Of a stretch of 25,412 nt of DNA, positions 21,301 to 25,412 are shown piece by piece. The stretch comes from Saccoglossus kowalevskii (lineage: Eukaryota > Hemichordata > Enteropneusta > Harrimaniidae): contig NW_003131853.1 of NCBI RefSeq assembly GCF_000003605.2, positions 223,140 through 248,551 on the forward strand, written 5' to 3'. The notes under the pieces are model-generated. The model was not told where the DNA came from. It made no database searches and was given only the letters and a program-made list of their open reading frames with translations. The stretch's first letter is position 1. Each line of letters begins with the position of its first letter. The translations under genes and the position numbers were made by a program.

Positions 21301-22457
21301 ATTACTGACATCATTATTAAAATCAGAAACAGAAACAGAAAACTACTGACATCATCTTTGAAATCAGAAACAGAAACACAAAATTACTGACATCATTGTT
21401 AAAATCAGGAACAGAAACATAAAAGTACTGACATCATTGATATAGCCCACACACATGCATATAATTATATACAATCACTTTCAAGTTATTTGTAACACTT
21501 TAAATCAACTACAAATATGTCTTCCTATAAACTAGATTGCATATGACATAATCTAAGTATTAAAATGAAGTACTTTATACTTATTTTAATTTACATGGAT
21601 TTAATTGTTTAAATGTCACAATTGCCAAAACTGTGACAGTGAAACATAGAAAAAAGCAGTTACTGTCTCTTTCACAAATGATTTAACTCATGTCAGATAC
21701 AAATATTGTTGTTGGGATGCCACACATATACAATACGAAGATAAAAATACACCAAGTCACTGCATTTGTAGACTACTTTTTAAAGGCAAACGCTATTAAT
21801 AATGGATATCAAGTTCTTACTGTTTTACTCACGATACTAGCACTTTAATTGTATGTGCATAAAAACATACATAACAACTTTTTTTTTCTCCAAGCATTGA
21901 CAGCTTTTATTCATGATCCTCAGATCTCCCAAGAATGGGGGATAAAAACAATCTTAGATTCTTTATATTATAAAGAGAGAATCTACTTCTCGAATGACAA
22001 ACACCACCATACAACAAATAAAATATATACGCTAGCCCTACAAAGTTGTTTGAAATGTGTCTTAAAAGTCAGACAACTTGAAAGAGTACAGTCCAAATTG
22101 ATAAGGGTAAATTGATCACATCACTTGAATGCTGCCAATACAGACATCTAGAAGGAGACTAGAAAGTGGGTACAAACCTTGGAAGACTGTGAATGGAAAC
22201 AGGCCCCAAAACAATCCAGGAATGACATATTTTTTAAAATTAGGCGGTTTGATGTGAGTCTTCTGTTTATCAATCTTCTGTTTAGTGTCCTTGATGTTCT
22301 GCACAATCTGTGTCTTGTACTTGGGTACTTTCTGTGGTAGCACATTCCCCGCTTTCCTTAACAGAGCAACCACTTTAGTGTCAAACACTTTGATCTTCTC
22401 AGAGGCTCCTTTTTCAAACACGATACTATATTTCTTGACAGACATGTCGGAAGCCAT
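225..22457 (-). CDS. Piezo: Piezo-type mechanosensitive ion channel, N-terminal third (12 exons, 3' part outside window)
   Basis: Piezo proteins are very large trimeric mechanically gated cation channels of the plasma membrane. The N-terminal blade is built from repeated four-helix units and the pore lies at the C-terminus. Twelve exons joined in frame give 787 codons plus 2 nt. Hydrophobic segments lie near residues 79-100, 102-117, 131-157, 195-212, 236-257, 258-276, 285-308, 354-371, 465-485, 490-507, 517-537, 560-579, 646-664, 668-687, 694-718 and 749-771. Family signatures include FRYNAFSF, HTGR, LPSVTSSVYF, LYLYQFQFFQ, RLFGL, MKQSY, SSPF, FWLTLRQ, KYW, KIIYM, IYTYQF and LHYYHQPF. Loops between helices are far shorter than in vertebrate PIEZO1/2. 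The family is usually about 2,100-2,900 residues, so roughly 30% is present. All junctions are GT-AG with matching phases (1,1,1,2,0,0,0,0,1,0,2). Family membership is near certain; which paralogue this is remains open. Confidence 0.96.
378..1242 (-). other. Piezo intron 11; holds one copy of a dispersed repeat
   Basis: The intron is bounded by GTAAGC and a TTTTTTTAAAG acceptor. It contains copy 1 of a dispersed repeat (about 588-700), described separately. The remainder is unremarkable AT-rich sequence. Confidence 0.85.
588..700 (+). repeat. Dispersed intronic repeat, copy 1
   Basis: The block at 628-693 (TATAGCTTAATGTCAAATA... GATACCCTTATTTCA) aligns to 5823-5887 in the same orientation at roughly 75% identity with one gap. 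Similarity also covers TGAAAGG...CGAAC...ATTAGA upstream. The family is not recognised. No inverted termini or target duplication were found. Confidence 0.6.
1243..1391 (-). CDS. Piezo: Piezo exon 11: helix ending IYTYQF
   Basis: This 149-nt exon, phase 0 to phase 2, encodes residues 688-736. ISYRVWRF leads into a long helix (about 694-716) ending VIIYTYQFDNFPQYW, then INGTGMTED. IYTYQFxNFPxxW and the N-G-T/N-M-T-G site are typical of the family at this position. The acceptor is ATTAATGTTTCAG and the donor is ATCT|GTAAGC. Confidence 0.95.
1392..2547 (-). other. Piezo intron 10, nothing specific seen
   Basis: The intron runs from GTAAGT to ATGTTTCAG. Sequence on both strands was read; no exon-like block, repeat or RNA gene could be supported. 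A short plus-strand open frame near 1952-2173 has no recognisable content. Confidence 0.8.
2548..2762 (-). CDS. Piezo: Piezo exon 10: KYWIVLCGAMF and KIIYM helices
   Basis: This 215-nt exon, phase 1 to 0, encodes residues 617-687. A short acidic loop (SDVDSARDFHDGED) is followed by a helix at about 646-664 containing KYWIVLCGAMF, then VVVYKIIYMLLF leading into a second helix. KYWIxxCGxMF and VxYKIIYMxLF are clear Piezo family segments. The acceptor is TTTATGTCTCCTAG and the donor is GTG|GTAAGT. The split Gly codon fits exon 9. Confidence 0.96.
2763..3894 (-). other. Piezo intron 9
   Basis: An AT-rich intron of 1,132 bp. It carries two TACATGTA palindromes (2808-2815 and 2871-2878) close to its acceptor side. 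No coding or repeat element could be supported. Confidence 0.8.
3895..4036 (-). CDS. Piezo: Piezo exon 9: FWLTLRQ motif and compact basic loop
   Basis: This 142-nt exon, phase 0 to phase 1, encodes residues 569-615. ILYTSVFWLTLRQYMRE matches the vertebrate ILFTITFWLLLRQ segment and joins the preceding LAVK in register with family members. A short loop follows (ERLLKKKNLNSLEIGLQPFG). In vertebrates this loop is a long, highly acidic insertion; here it is basic and brief. The acceptor has an exceptionally strong pyrimidine tract (TTTTTTTTTATTTCACCAG) and the donor is AGTG|GTAAGT. Confidence 0.95.
4664..4897. mobile_element. Small TTAA-flanked MITE with 15-bp terminal inverted repeats
   Basis: The left end is TTAA followed by CCTTTTCACCACCAG (4668-4682). 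The right end is CTGGTGGTGAAAAGG (4879-4893) followed by TTAA (4894-4897). The two 15-mers are perfect reverse complements. The element is 234 bp counting both TTAA copies and has no coding capacity. A TTAA target site and termini starting with CC are typical of piggyBac-type transposons, so a non-autonomous piggyBac-like MITE is the likely identity (inference). Confidence 0.8.
5748..5890 (+). repeat. Dispersed intronic repeat, copy 2
   Basis: This block is similar to 588-700. The core TATAGCTCAATGTCAAA... GATACCCTTAATTCA (5823-5887) matches copy 1, and upstream TGAAAGG...CCGAACATTAGA also matches. Compared with copy 1 it carries about 35 extra bases between the upstream block and the core, including a local palindrome (CAAATGATTTGATTTG). 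Confidence 0.6.
6176..6436 (-). CDS. Piezo: Piezo exon 8: AWSITYHSW to HLAVK, two membrane helices
   Basis: This 261-nt exon, phase 0 to 0, encodes residues 482-568. It starts AWSITYHSWLTF, identical to the vertebrate PIEZO2 segment over those residues, and continues through a helix to IWMIPNSR, SSPFLVIY and a second helix near 517-537. A short acidic loop (about 538-558) follows and the exon ends CVHLAVK, where the next helix begins. The acceptor is TCTTCAACATTAG and the donor is AAG|GTTAGT. The 171-bp intron to exon 7 is the shortest fully resolved intron here. Confidence 0.96.
6437..6607 (-). other. Piezo intron 7 (171 bp)
   Basis: A short AT-rich intron with GTGAGT donor and TCTTCAACATTAG acceptor. 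Nothing else is seen. Confidence 0.9.
6608..6853 (-). CDS. Piezo: Piezo exon 7: Ser-rich loop and start of the MKQSY helix
   Basis: This 246-nt exon, phase 0 to 0, encodes residues 400-481. The first 60 residues are hydrophilic and rich in Ser, Gln, Pro and Glu (for example SSQSQRTKYQS and TPLSDTEEKP), a likely cytosolic phospho-loop. It then gives PWMSILFFVMKQSYTVLLIVMM, beginning a helix. The VMKQSY segment matches FIMKQSY in vertebrate Piezo and continues into AWSITYHSW in the next exon. The acceptor is CTTTTGTATCTCTAG and the donor is ATG|GTGAGT. Confidence 0.94.
6854..8913 (-). other. Piezo intron 6
   Basis: 2,060 bp bounded by GTATGT and CTCTAG. It includes homopolymer A tracts (near 7360-7380), a C/A-rich strand-asymmetric stretch (about 8040-8095) and one TACATGTA palindrome (8660-8667). 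No exon, RNA gene or mobile element could be supported. Confidence 0.75.
8914..8979 (-). CDS. Piezo: Probable Piezo exon 6: short polybasic loop exon
   Basis: This 66-nt block is open in the required phase 0 and bounded by CCACTCTAG and GAG|GTATGT. It encodes about residues 378-399. The peptide is strikingly basic, centred on HKRHKKRR, followed by THSAGERE. It would sit in the intracellular loop after WIQNP, a variable, low-complexity region in all Piezo proteins, so homology cannot confirm it. The donor is good but the pyrimidine tract before the acceptor is weak. Because the exon is symmetric (0-0), skipping it keeps the frame, so it could be a cassette exon or a chance ORF. Confidence 0.5.
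8980..10269 (-). other. Piezo intron 5; more than half is a foldback element
   Basis: 1,290 bp with GTAAGT donor. Positions 9478-10212 form an inverted-repeat element described separately. The part at 8980-9477 has no recognised feature. Confidence 0.75.
9478..10212. mobile_element. Foldback / long-TIR non-autonomous element
   Basis: A perfect 20-bp inverted repeat pairs 9498-9517 with 10174-10193 (core CCCAGATGAAAGAG). Similarity continues inwards as diverged inverted arms: 9590-9616 matches the reverse complement of 10053-10079 at 21 of 27 positions, and a CAATTG-CAG...TTC block lies between. Outward similarity reaches about GACTA (9478) and TAGAC (about 10212). The centre is AT-rich with an A15 run (9646-9660) and no coding capacity. 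No convincing target duplication was found, so exact ends are uncertain. Confidence 0.7.
10270..10429 (-). CDS. Piezo: Piezo exon 5: RLFGL motif and following helix
   Basis: This 160-nt exon encodes residues 325-377, phase 2 to phase 0. The split codon AG|G gives Arg, making RLFGL, the conserved sequence that follows LYLYQFQFFQ in the family. A short luminal segment (YDCDCPYK) precedes a helix at about 354-371 (PVILLVYYWYLALL). The exon ends WIQNP, matching WLQEP of vertebrate Piezo. The acceptor is GTTTACTTACAG and the donor is CCT|GTAAGT. It lies only 190 bp from exon 4. Confidence 0.96.
10430..10619 (-). other. Piezo intron 4 (190 bp)
   Basis: A short intron with GTATGT donor and TTTACTTACAG acceptor. 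It contains one TACATGTA palindrome (10460-10467). Confidence 0.9.
10620..11094 (-). CDS. Piezo: Piezo exon 4: LPSVTSSVYF and LYLYQFQFFQ core of the first blade units
   Basis: This is the longest exon in the window (475 nt) and encodes residues 167-323, phase 1 to phase 2. In order it has: STLETALRQVGL and an APDV motif; a helix at about 195-212; a short Ser/Thr/Asn loop (about 213-235) with two closely spaced Asn-Xaa-Ser/Thr-like sites; then helices covering LAGIILPSVTSSVYF and SWWSCYKHW; and a further helix ending in LYLYQFQFFQQALP. LPSxTSSVYF and LYLYQxQFFQ are among the most conserved N-terminal Piezo motifs. In vertebrate PIEZO2 the loop before LPSLTSS is far longer and acidic. The acceptor is TTTTTTTCTCTACAAAG and the donor is CAAG|GTATGT. 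Confidence 0.97.
11095..13324 (-). other. Piezo intron 3; candidate CTCF site
   Basis: 2,230 bp. The part at 11230-11660 is less AT-rich than its surroundings and open over 131 codons on the minus strand (11201-11596), but the peptide is not recognisable. A CTCF-like motif lies at 11641-11657. A T11 run is at 12641-12651. No exon was supported. Confidence 0.75.
11641..11657 (-). promoter_or_regulatory. Candidate CTCF binding site
   Basis: The minus strand reads TTGACCACTAGAGGGCG. This fits the bilaterian CTCF core CCASYAGRKGGC at every core position. On the plus strand it appears as CGCCCTCTAGTGGTCAA. Chance matches and repeat-borne copies of GCCCTCTAGTGG are known, so occupancy is unproven. 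Confidence 0.4.
13325..13444 (-). CDS. Piezo: Piezo exon 3: HTGR motif and third membrane helix
   Basis: This 120-nt exon was found by reading the minus strand between acceptor TTCTTTTCTTGCAG and donor CT|GTAAGT. It has no long open frame of its own. It encodes residues 127-165: HTGRFLK followed by a helix rich in Leu, Ile and Val (about residues 131-157), then PYGHWLEF. HTGR(L/F)LK is a Piezo family signature directly after MQG. The end codon T|GT gives Cys 166, which precedes STLE as Cys precedes STWE in vertebrate Piezo. Both flanking phases are 1 and fit exons 2 and 4. Confidence 0.93.
14338..14625. repeat. Minisatellite, ~52-bp unit, about 5.5 degenerate copies
   Basis: The recurring start AGAATGGGTGAAGCAAGGAC begins near 14338, 14390, 14442, 14521 and 14572, with a truncated copy (ATGAAACAAGGACCC) near 14492. 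Units continue with a GAGCCTGGCCCTGAAATTCA-like second half. Intact spacing is 51-52 bp. The copies are diverged from one another, so the array is old or poorly homogenised. Confidence 0.8.
15437..15923. repeat. Mosaic interspersed repeat: two direct units and an inverted arm
   Basis: Two diverged direct units of about 147-151 bp start near 15438 and 15588. They share TGCATATTA, GTAGCTAATT, AATCTCA, AAACTTC and GATCAAATTTG in the same order. A third block at 15885-15920 is the reverse complement of the first unit's start: GGCG, TCC, TTGCATATTAATTA and ATTTGCAT recur in inverted order. No coding capacity is seen. It is most likely part of a non-autonomous element or its relic. Confidence 0.65.
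17078..17173 (-). CDS. Piezo: Piezo exon 2: end of helix 1 and helix 2
   Basis: This 96-nt exon encodes residues 95-125, with split codons at both ends (phase 1 to phase 1). The peptide contains AIFRYNAFSFIYF, then a hydrophobic stretch ending LPLLPSPSRESMQ. It aligns without gaps to the vertebrate Piezo segment that runs from FRYNG to MQG. The acceptor has a strong pyrimidine tract (TTTATTTTTCAG) and the donor is AAG|GTAAGA. The split codon into exon 3 makes Gly, completing the family motif MQGHTGR. Confidence 0.95.
19275..19326. repeat. 26-bp perfect tandem duplication
   Basis: The unit starting ACAAAGAAATACACTAAAAT occurs at 19275 and again at 19301 with no mismatch, followed by the start of a third. 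Likely replication slippage. Confidence 0.85.
21285..21439. repeat. Minisatellite, 41-bp unit, 4 copies
   Basis: Copies start at 21285, 21320, 21361 and 21402. Each reads AAATCAGAAACAGAAAC, then ACTGACATCATTG and similar. The first copy is 35 bp because it lacks one CAGAAA hexamer; the others are about 41 bp. Copies differ at a few positions only. Confidence 0.85.
22178..22457 (-). CDS. Piezo: Piezo exon 1: cationic N-terminal extension plus start of first membrane helix
   Basis: This exon encodes residues 1-93 plus one base of codon 94 (phase 1). The ATG is at 22457-22455 and an in-frame TAG lies immediately upstream, so no longer in-frame start exists in this exon; a second ATG at codon 5 has a better -3 base (G). 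Residues 1-78 are hydrophilic and lysine-rich (18 Lys, 6 acidic), with motifs such as KKYSIVFEKG and PPNFKKY. Residues 79-93 (VIPGLFWGLFPFTVF) begin the first helix. The donor CAAG|GTTTGT joins in frame to the acceptor at 17174. Known Piezo proteins normally start only a few residues before helix 1, so the extension is unusual. The join is supported because the fused helix continues into FRYNAFSF, a Piezo signature. Confidence 0.85.
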
Positions 22458-22468
22458 CTACAGCTACT

Positions 22469-22543
22469 TCACAGCGTTTTCAGGAGATAGATAATACTAA
22501 AGTCTGAACATTTCACAAGACGAATTAAATTCAGAAACTCCAT
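22469..22543 (-). other. Candidate upstream ORF (24 codons) before the Piezo start
   Basis: On the minus strand an ATG at 22543-22541, in context CCCCATGG, opens 24 codons and stops at TGA (22471-22469), 11 bases before the Piezo ATG and in a different frame. If the 5' UTR includes this sequence, it would act as an upstream ORF likely to limit initiation at the main start. Whether this region is transcribed cannot be seen. Confidence 0.3.
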
Positions 22544-22574
22544 GGGGTTGGCTGTGACTGAAGTTACAGTCCAT

Positions 22575-22730
22575 ACACATGTATGCGTCACTCCCTCAGT
22601 AGGTAAAACTTTGCTGTGTCTGGGTGCCACAATGCAATGGGGACATAATCAGGGCTATTAATCGGATAGCGATTAGAATGCTACACTGGGAAATGGAAAC
22701 CATATGGTGCTAGAGAAACCAATCAGGTCA
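22575..22730 (-). promoter_or_regulatory. Possible proximal promoter of Piezo (NF-Y and CRE-like motifs)
   Basis: An AACCAATCAG box (CCAAT on plus at 22719-22723, so ATTGG relative to Piezo) matches the NF-Y consensus, which works in either orientation. A TGACGCAT element (minus strand, about 22583-22590) resembles a CREB/ATF half-site. Both lie 125-270 bp upstream of the Piezo ATG. No TATA box was found. This assumes the first coding exon is also the first transcribed exon. Confidence 0.25.
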
Positions 22731-23939
22731 GTGTCAAAACCAACAACCAGCCTATCAGCACACATCATGGAAAACACCCATATATCATCTTAAAGTAAAT
22801 AAATACTGTGTCTGTTCGGATTAGTGAAACACAAAATGGGCAGGACTTTGTTCACAGGTCTTTGAAATGTAGACCTTGTTGTTTTTTTCAGGGGCACTAG
22901 GGAAAACATATCAGGACCAAGACATGTAGTATACAGGGAGTATCACTTCATATGTTGACTTAAATATTCAATGATAGATCAGCAGCAACCAACTAAGTCT
23001 GTATGTCAGAAAAGTACCAATAGGAAACAATGAACATCAAAGGCTAGTGTGAGGTAAGTAAAAATGAAACACGACAAAATTTAGTCATAAATTGTGAGAA
23101 GGGAGGGAAGAATGCAAAATTGTTGGAAGTAACGCTTCTTTTCAGACATACTAGAAAACTGAGACTTCTCACATCTTTGGAAATCCAACTTGTCACATGA
23201 ACACCATCTCTCAACATTATTATAGGAAGTGGATTCATCCTTGAAAATCTAACTTCCTGGTACCACAGTGAGTTCATTAAAGTCACTCAACTACATGCAT
23301 GTGGGTGGGTGGTTGGACACACATAGGATAAAATATGTAATCTAGTGGAGTATTCTCAGATTTTGAAAGTGATTTGTGTTTCAACACATTATCATTACAT
23401 TATCATAGTATGATCAGAACAAGATGAGAAAAACGTGAGAAAGTTGTTTAGGAGAGATAATTAACTACAGAAATGGTCTTCTAATAGCTTTGGTTATCAT
23501 TCAAAATTATGCCAAGATTTTGCTCTAAGCCTTTTCATAACTGTCAGCAACTACCTTAATATATAGTGTAAACATTCCATAAACTCAATCACCCTCATCA
23601 CAAAGTTCAAAACCATGGAAACAATTTGTAAACATGATAGCAAGAAGTGAACATTTCACTTTAACATGCTGCTGGGAATTTTCACTCCATATATATTGTC
23701 AAAGTATCAGAAGGAGGGGGGGGGGGTGGGATATCCCAACTAAGCTTAAATAAGGTATTGTCATTATCCAGTTTAGCATGAGACTTAATAGAACAAGGAC
23801 TTGCCTCCACTGGCCAACATATAGTATAGTCATAAGACAACCCAAGGTCAACACAACCTGTATAGCTGATTGCCCATGATTCACATGCATGATGTATTAC
23901 CTGTATCAACCATTCAAATGGCGTAGTCAACATACATCA
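22731..23939. other. Upstream flank of Piezo, no gene seen
   Basis: No exon-like block is recognised on either strand. It includes a G11 run followed by TGGG (23716-23730), which may be G-quadruplex-forming or prone to slippage. An untranslated Piezo exon could lie here but cannot be identified from sequence. Confidence 0.6.
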
Positions 23940-24407
23940 CCAAATATATTTTTGATTTTGGAATAATGCACTTTATCAAACCACACCAACATGAACAAAA
24001 TGCACACATTGGCTTCCAGTTCAGCAAAGAATTAATTTTGAAACAATATGCACTACATACAAAGCTCTCCATGGTCTTTCATCTAGTTATTAGTCTAACA
24101 TACTACCGGTACATCCAACATCAAATCCAACCAAATGCCTGTTGCATGCTTCAACCTTTTGACTTGTAACACTTGGGGGTCATGCATTCTCATAAGCAGT
24201 ACCACACAAGTCTGTATAACACTTTACCACTTGAATTATGACAGAAACCTATGATTGACGCCTTCGTTTTCACACAAGCATTCAGCACTTAACTCACTCA
24301 TTGTAAAGTACCACCAGCACCTAACTCACTTACTATAATGTATGACTGAACAATATGTAGTTGTGAAGATTCTAGTGCTTTATAAATTGATTGATTGATT
24401 GATTGAT
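23940..24407 (+). mobile_element. 3' fragment of a CR1/L2-like LINE with (TTGA)n tail
   Basis: Frame 24007-24090 encodes HWLPVQQRINF and, a few codons on, TYKALHGLSSSY. This is the conserved C-terminal reverse transcriptase motif of CR1/L2/Rex1-clade LINEs (HWLPVxxRIxFK...YKALHGxAPxYL). It then hits an in-frame stop and frameshifts. A 3' UTR-like stretch follows, ending TCTAGTGCTTTATAAATTGA and a (TTGA)n simple-repeat tail (about 24386-24407), as is usual for these elements. The copy is 5'-truncated and dead. The 5' limit is approximate. Confidence 0.75.
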
Positions 24408-25265
24408 GCATATTCAGGCCAACTATAGTTTTTGAATGATATTGACTTAACCACCAGTACATTAATGATCAAAGATTTATTTGTATACCATTTTGAAAAA
24501 CAACTAGAATGATCTGCCATCATCAGTGTCGGCCAACATTTTTTATATATTTATCAAATTTTCAAACTTCCATGTAAATGATATACCGGTACATGGAGTC
24601 TCCATACTGTACTTTATTGACATAAGAATATTAGACCTTGTGTTACAATCACAAAGCCAATGAGTATGAGAAATTGACACTACTTGAATTACTTCTTAGT
24701 GTTTGACACAGTTAACCCGGTAGTAAGGTACACATGATTTTTAAAGCCTTAATGGCACACATATCCTTATGTGCATGTCCTCTGAAACTGCATAATCTAA
24801 TTGACAATTCACATCTAAGATATGACATAAGTACATGTACAATACCTATAAAAATAAGGAACTGACAAATATATAAAAATTTTCACCAGTTGACTAAAAA
24901 TAACAAGCATGTGTGTTGCACACTTATATTCATGGTCTTCATGCAACTTTAATATAGGCATGCAGCTGGCAATATAAAAATACAAAAAATAGTGGCAATA
25001 AAATCAATAATGTACCGGTATGTACATCAACTGACACAGGCAGAAAACTGCCATTTGTTAAAGCATCTAACAGACTGCCCTCTATTGATCAACATGAGAA
25101 ATGAAATAGCTTGGATAAAACCAATCTGATTAAAATCTGATGTAGTGTACGGGCTTTAATTATTGTGGCTATAAACTTATTTTAATTTTATTTTTTATTA
25201 CTTTTGTTGTTAATGCCCTTTTATTTTATTATTTTACTTTGATTTTGATTTTGTGATTTTTTTTT
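24408..25265. other. Intergenic or flanking sequence, nothing specific
   Basis: AT-rich sequence with three palindromes (TACCGGTA at 24584-24591 and 25013-25020; TACATGTA at 24832-24839). A T-rich tract (about 25180-25265) precedes the CpG-richer edge. No coding or RNA gene is supported. Confidence 0.6.
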
Positions 25266-25269
25266 AATT

Positions 25270-25412
25270 CTGCCCTACCTACATCTGATCCGACGCCTAT
25301 GTAAGTCCCGTTCAAATCTCGCATAAGTAACAGCCAATCACAGCCCCCTTTTATACAGGCAGTCGGTTGCTTACTTTTCAGTGTAGCGATACTCTACGGG
25401 CATCTTTCTGTA
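25270..25412 (+). promoter_or_regulatory. Candidate core promoter at right edge (CCAAT, TATA-like, initiator-like)
   Basis: The last ~140 bp contain seven CpG dinucleotides and are less AT-rich than their surroundings. On the plus strand an AGCCAATCA box (25332-25340) matches NF-Y, TTTTATAC (25349-25356) resembles a TATA box, and TTTCAGTG (A at 25380) resembles an initiator. The TATA-like box lies about 30 bp upstream of that A, the expected distance. The CCAAT box is closer than usual (about -45). Any gene would extend beyond the window. Divergent or Piezo-directed use is also possible. Confidence 0.35.

Larger units (their letters stand above)
17174..22177 (-). other. Piezo intron 1 (5.0 kb); minisatellite and small duplications
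   Basis: The longest intron in the window, separating the N-terminal extension exon from exon 2. It holds a 41-bp minisatellite (21285-21439), a 26-bp tandem duplication (19275-19326), a diverged pair of ~25-bp blocks (18992 and 19061) and a small hairpin (18290-18309). Several plus-strand open frames of 60-103 codons (for example 17239-17550) have no recognisable content. No further exon was supported. Confidence 0.75.

Noticed and set aside
22148-22345. 65-codon minus-strand frame overlapping exon 1, and the plus-strand frame at 22285-22494
   Set aside because: Both are alternative-frame shadows of Piezo exon 1, whose own frame continues a family membrane helix across the splice.
25074-25092. 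Second CTCF-like sequence (TGCCCTCTATTGATCA)
   Set aside because: Two mismatches at invariant core positions relative to the consensus.
25299-25330. tRNA B-box-like GTTCAAATC near the right edge
   Set aside because: The flanking bases cannot form a five-pair T-stem and no A box or cloverleaf is present at the right spacing.
1-25412. CRISPR array, operon, ribosome binding sites or other prokaryotic or viral system
   Set aside because: No regularly spaced short repeats, no dense ORFs and clear spliceosomal exon structure; the window is an animal nuclear locus.

Overview
The window is intronic and exonic DNA from a multicellular animal. It is AT-rich, has no prokaryotic gene organisation, and contains short exons with GT-AG borders separated by introns of 0.2-5 kb. 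Degraded mobile elements and minisatellites sit in the introns. A CR1/L2-type LINE tail, small MITEs and a Piezo gene with compact loops suggest a marine invertebrate bilaterian (deuterostome or lophotrochozoan). The species cannot be fixed from sequence alone.

One protein-coding gene dominates. It is the 5' third of a Piezo mechanosensitive cation channel gene on the minus strand, reading from the start codon at 22457 down to the left edge. I resolved twelve coding exons: 22178-22457, 17078-17173, 13325-13444, 10620-11094, 10270-10429, 8914-8979, 6608-6853, 6176-6436, 3895-4036, 2548-2762, 1243-1391 and 225-377. Every junction is GT-AG and keeps the reading frame, giving 787 whole codons plus 2 nt. 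Many segments are recognisable Piezo blade signatures, such as LPSVTSSVYF, LYLYQFQFFQ, RLFGL, MKQSY, FWLTLRQ, KIIYM and IYTYQF. The remaining two thirds, including the pore, lie beyond position 1. A strong acceptor at positions 7-8 probably opens the next exon.

The upstream flank (22458-25412) holds a short upstream ORF next to the start codon, NF-Y and CRE-like motifs, and a 3' fragment of a CR1/L2-like LINE ending in a (TTGA)n tail. At the extreme right edge a CpG-richer block carries a CCAAT box, a TATA-like box and an initiator-like motif on the plus strand. This may be the promoter of another gene outside the window.

The introns contain structure that genes do not explain: a TTAA-flanked MITE with 15-bp perfect terminal inverted repeats (4664-4897); a ~735-bp foldback element (9478-10212); a mosaic of direct and inverted units (15437-15923); two dispersed copies of one unnamed repeat (588-700 and 5748-5890); two minisatellites (14338-14625 and 21285-21439); and one close match to the CTCF consensus (11641-11657). 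The most notable protein features are a lysine-rich N-terminal extension of about 78 residues before the first Piezo membrane helix, and a candidate 66-nt phase-0 exon encoding a strongly polybasic loop.
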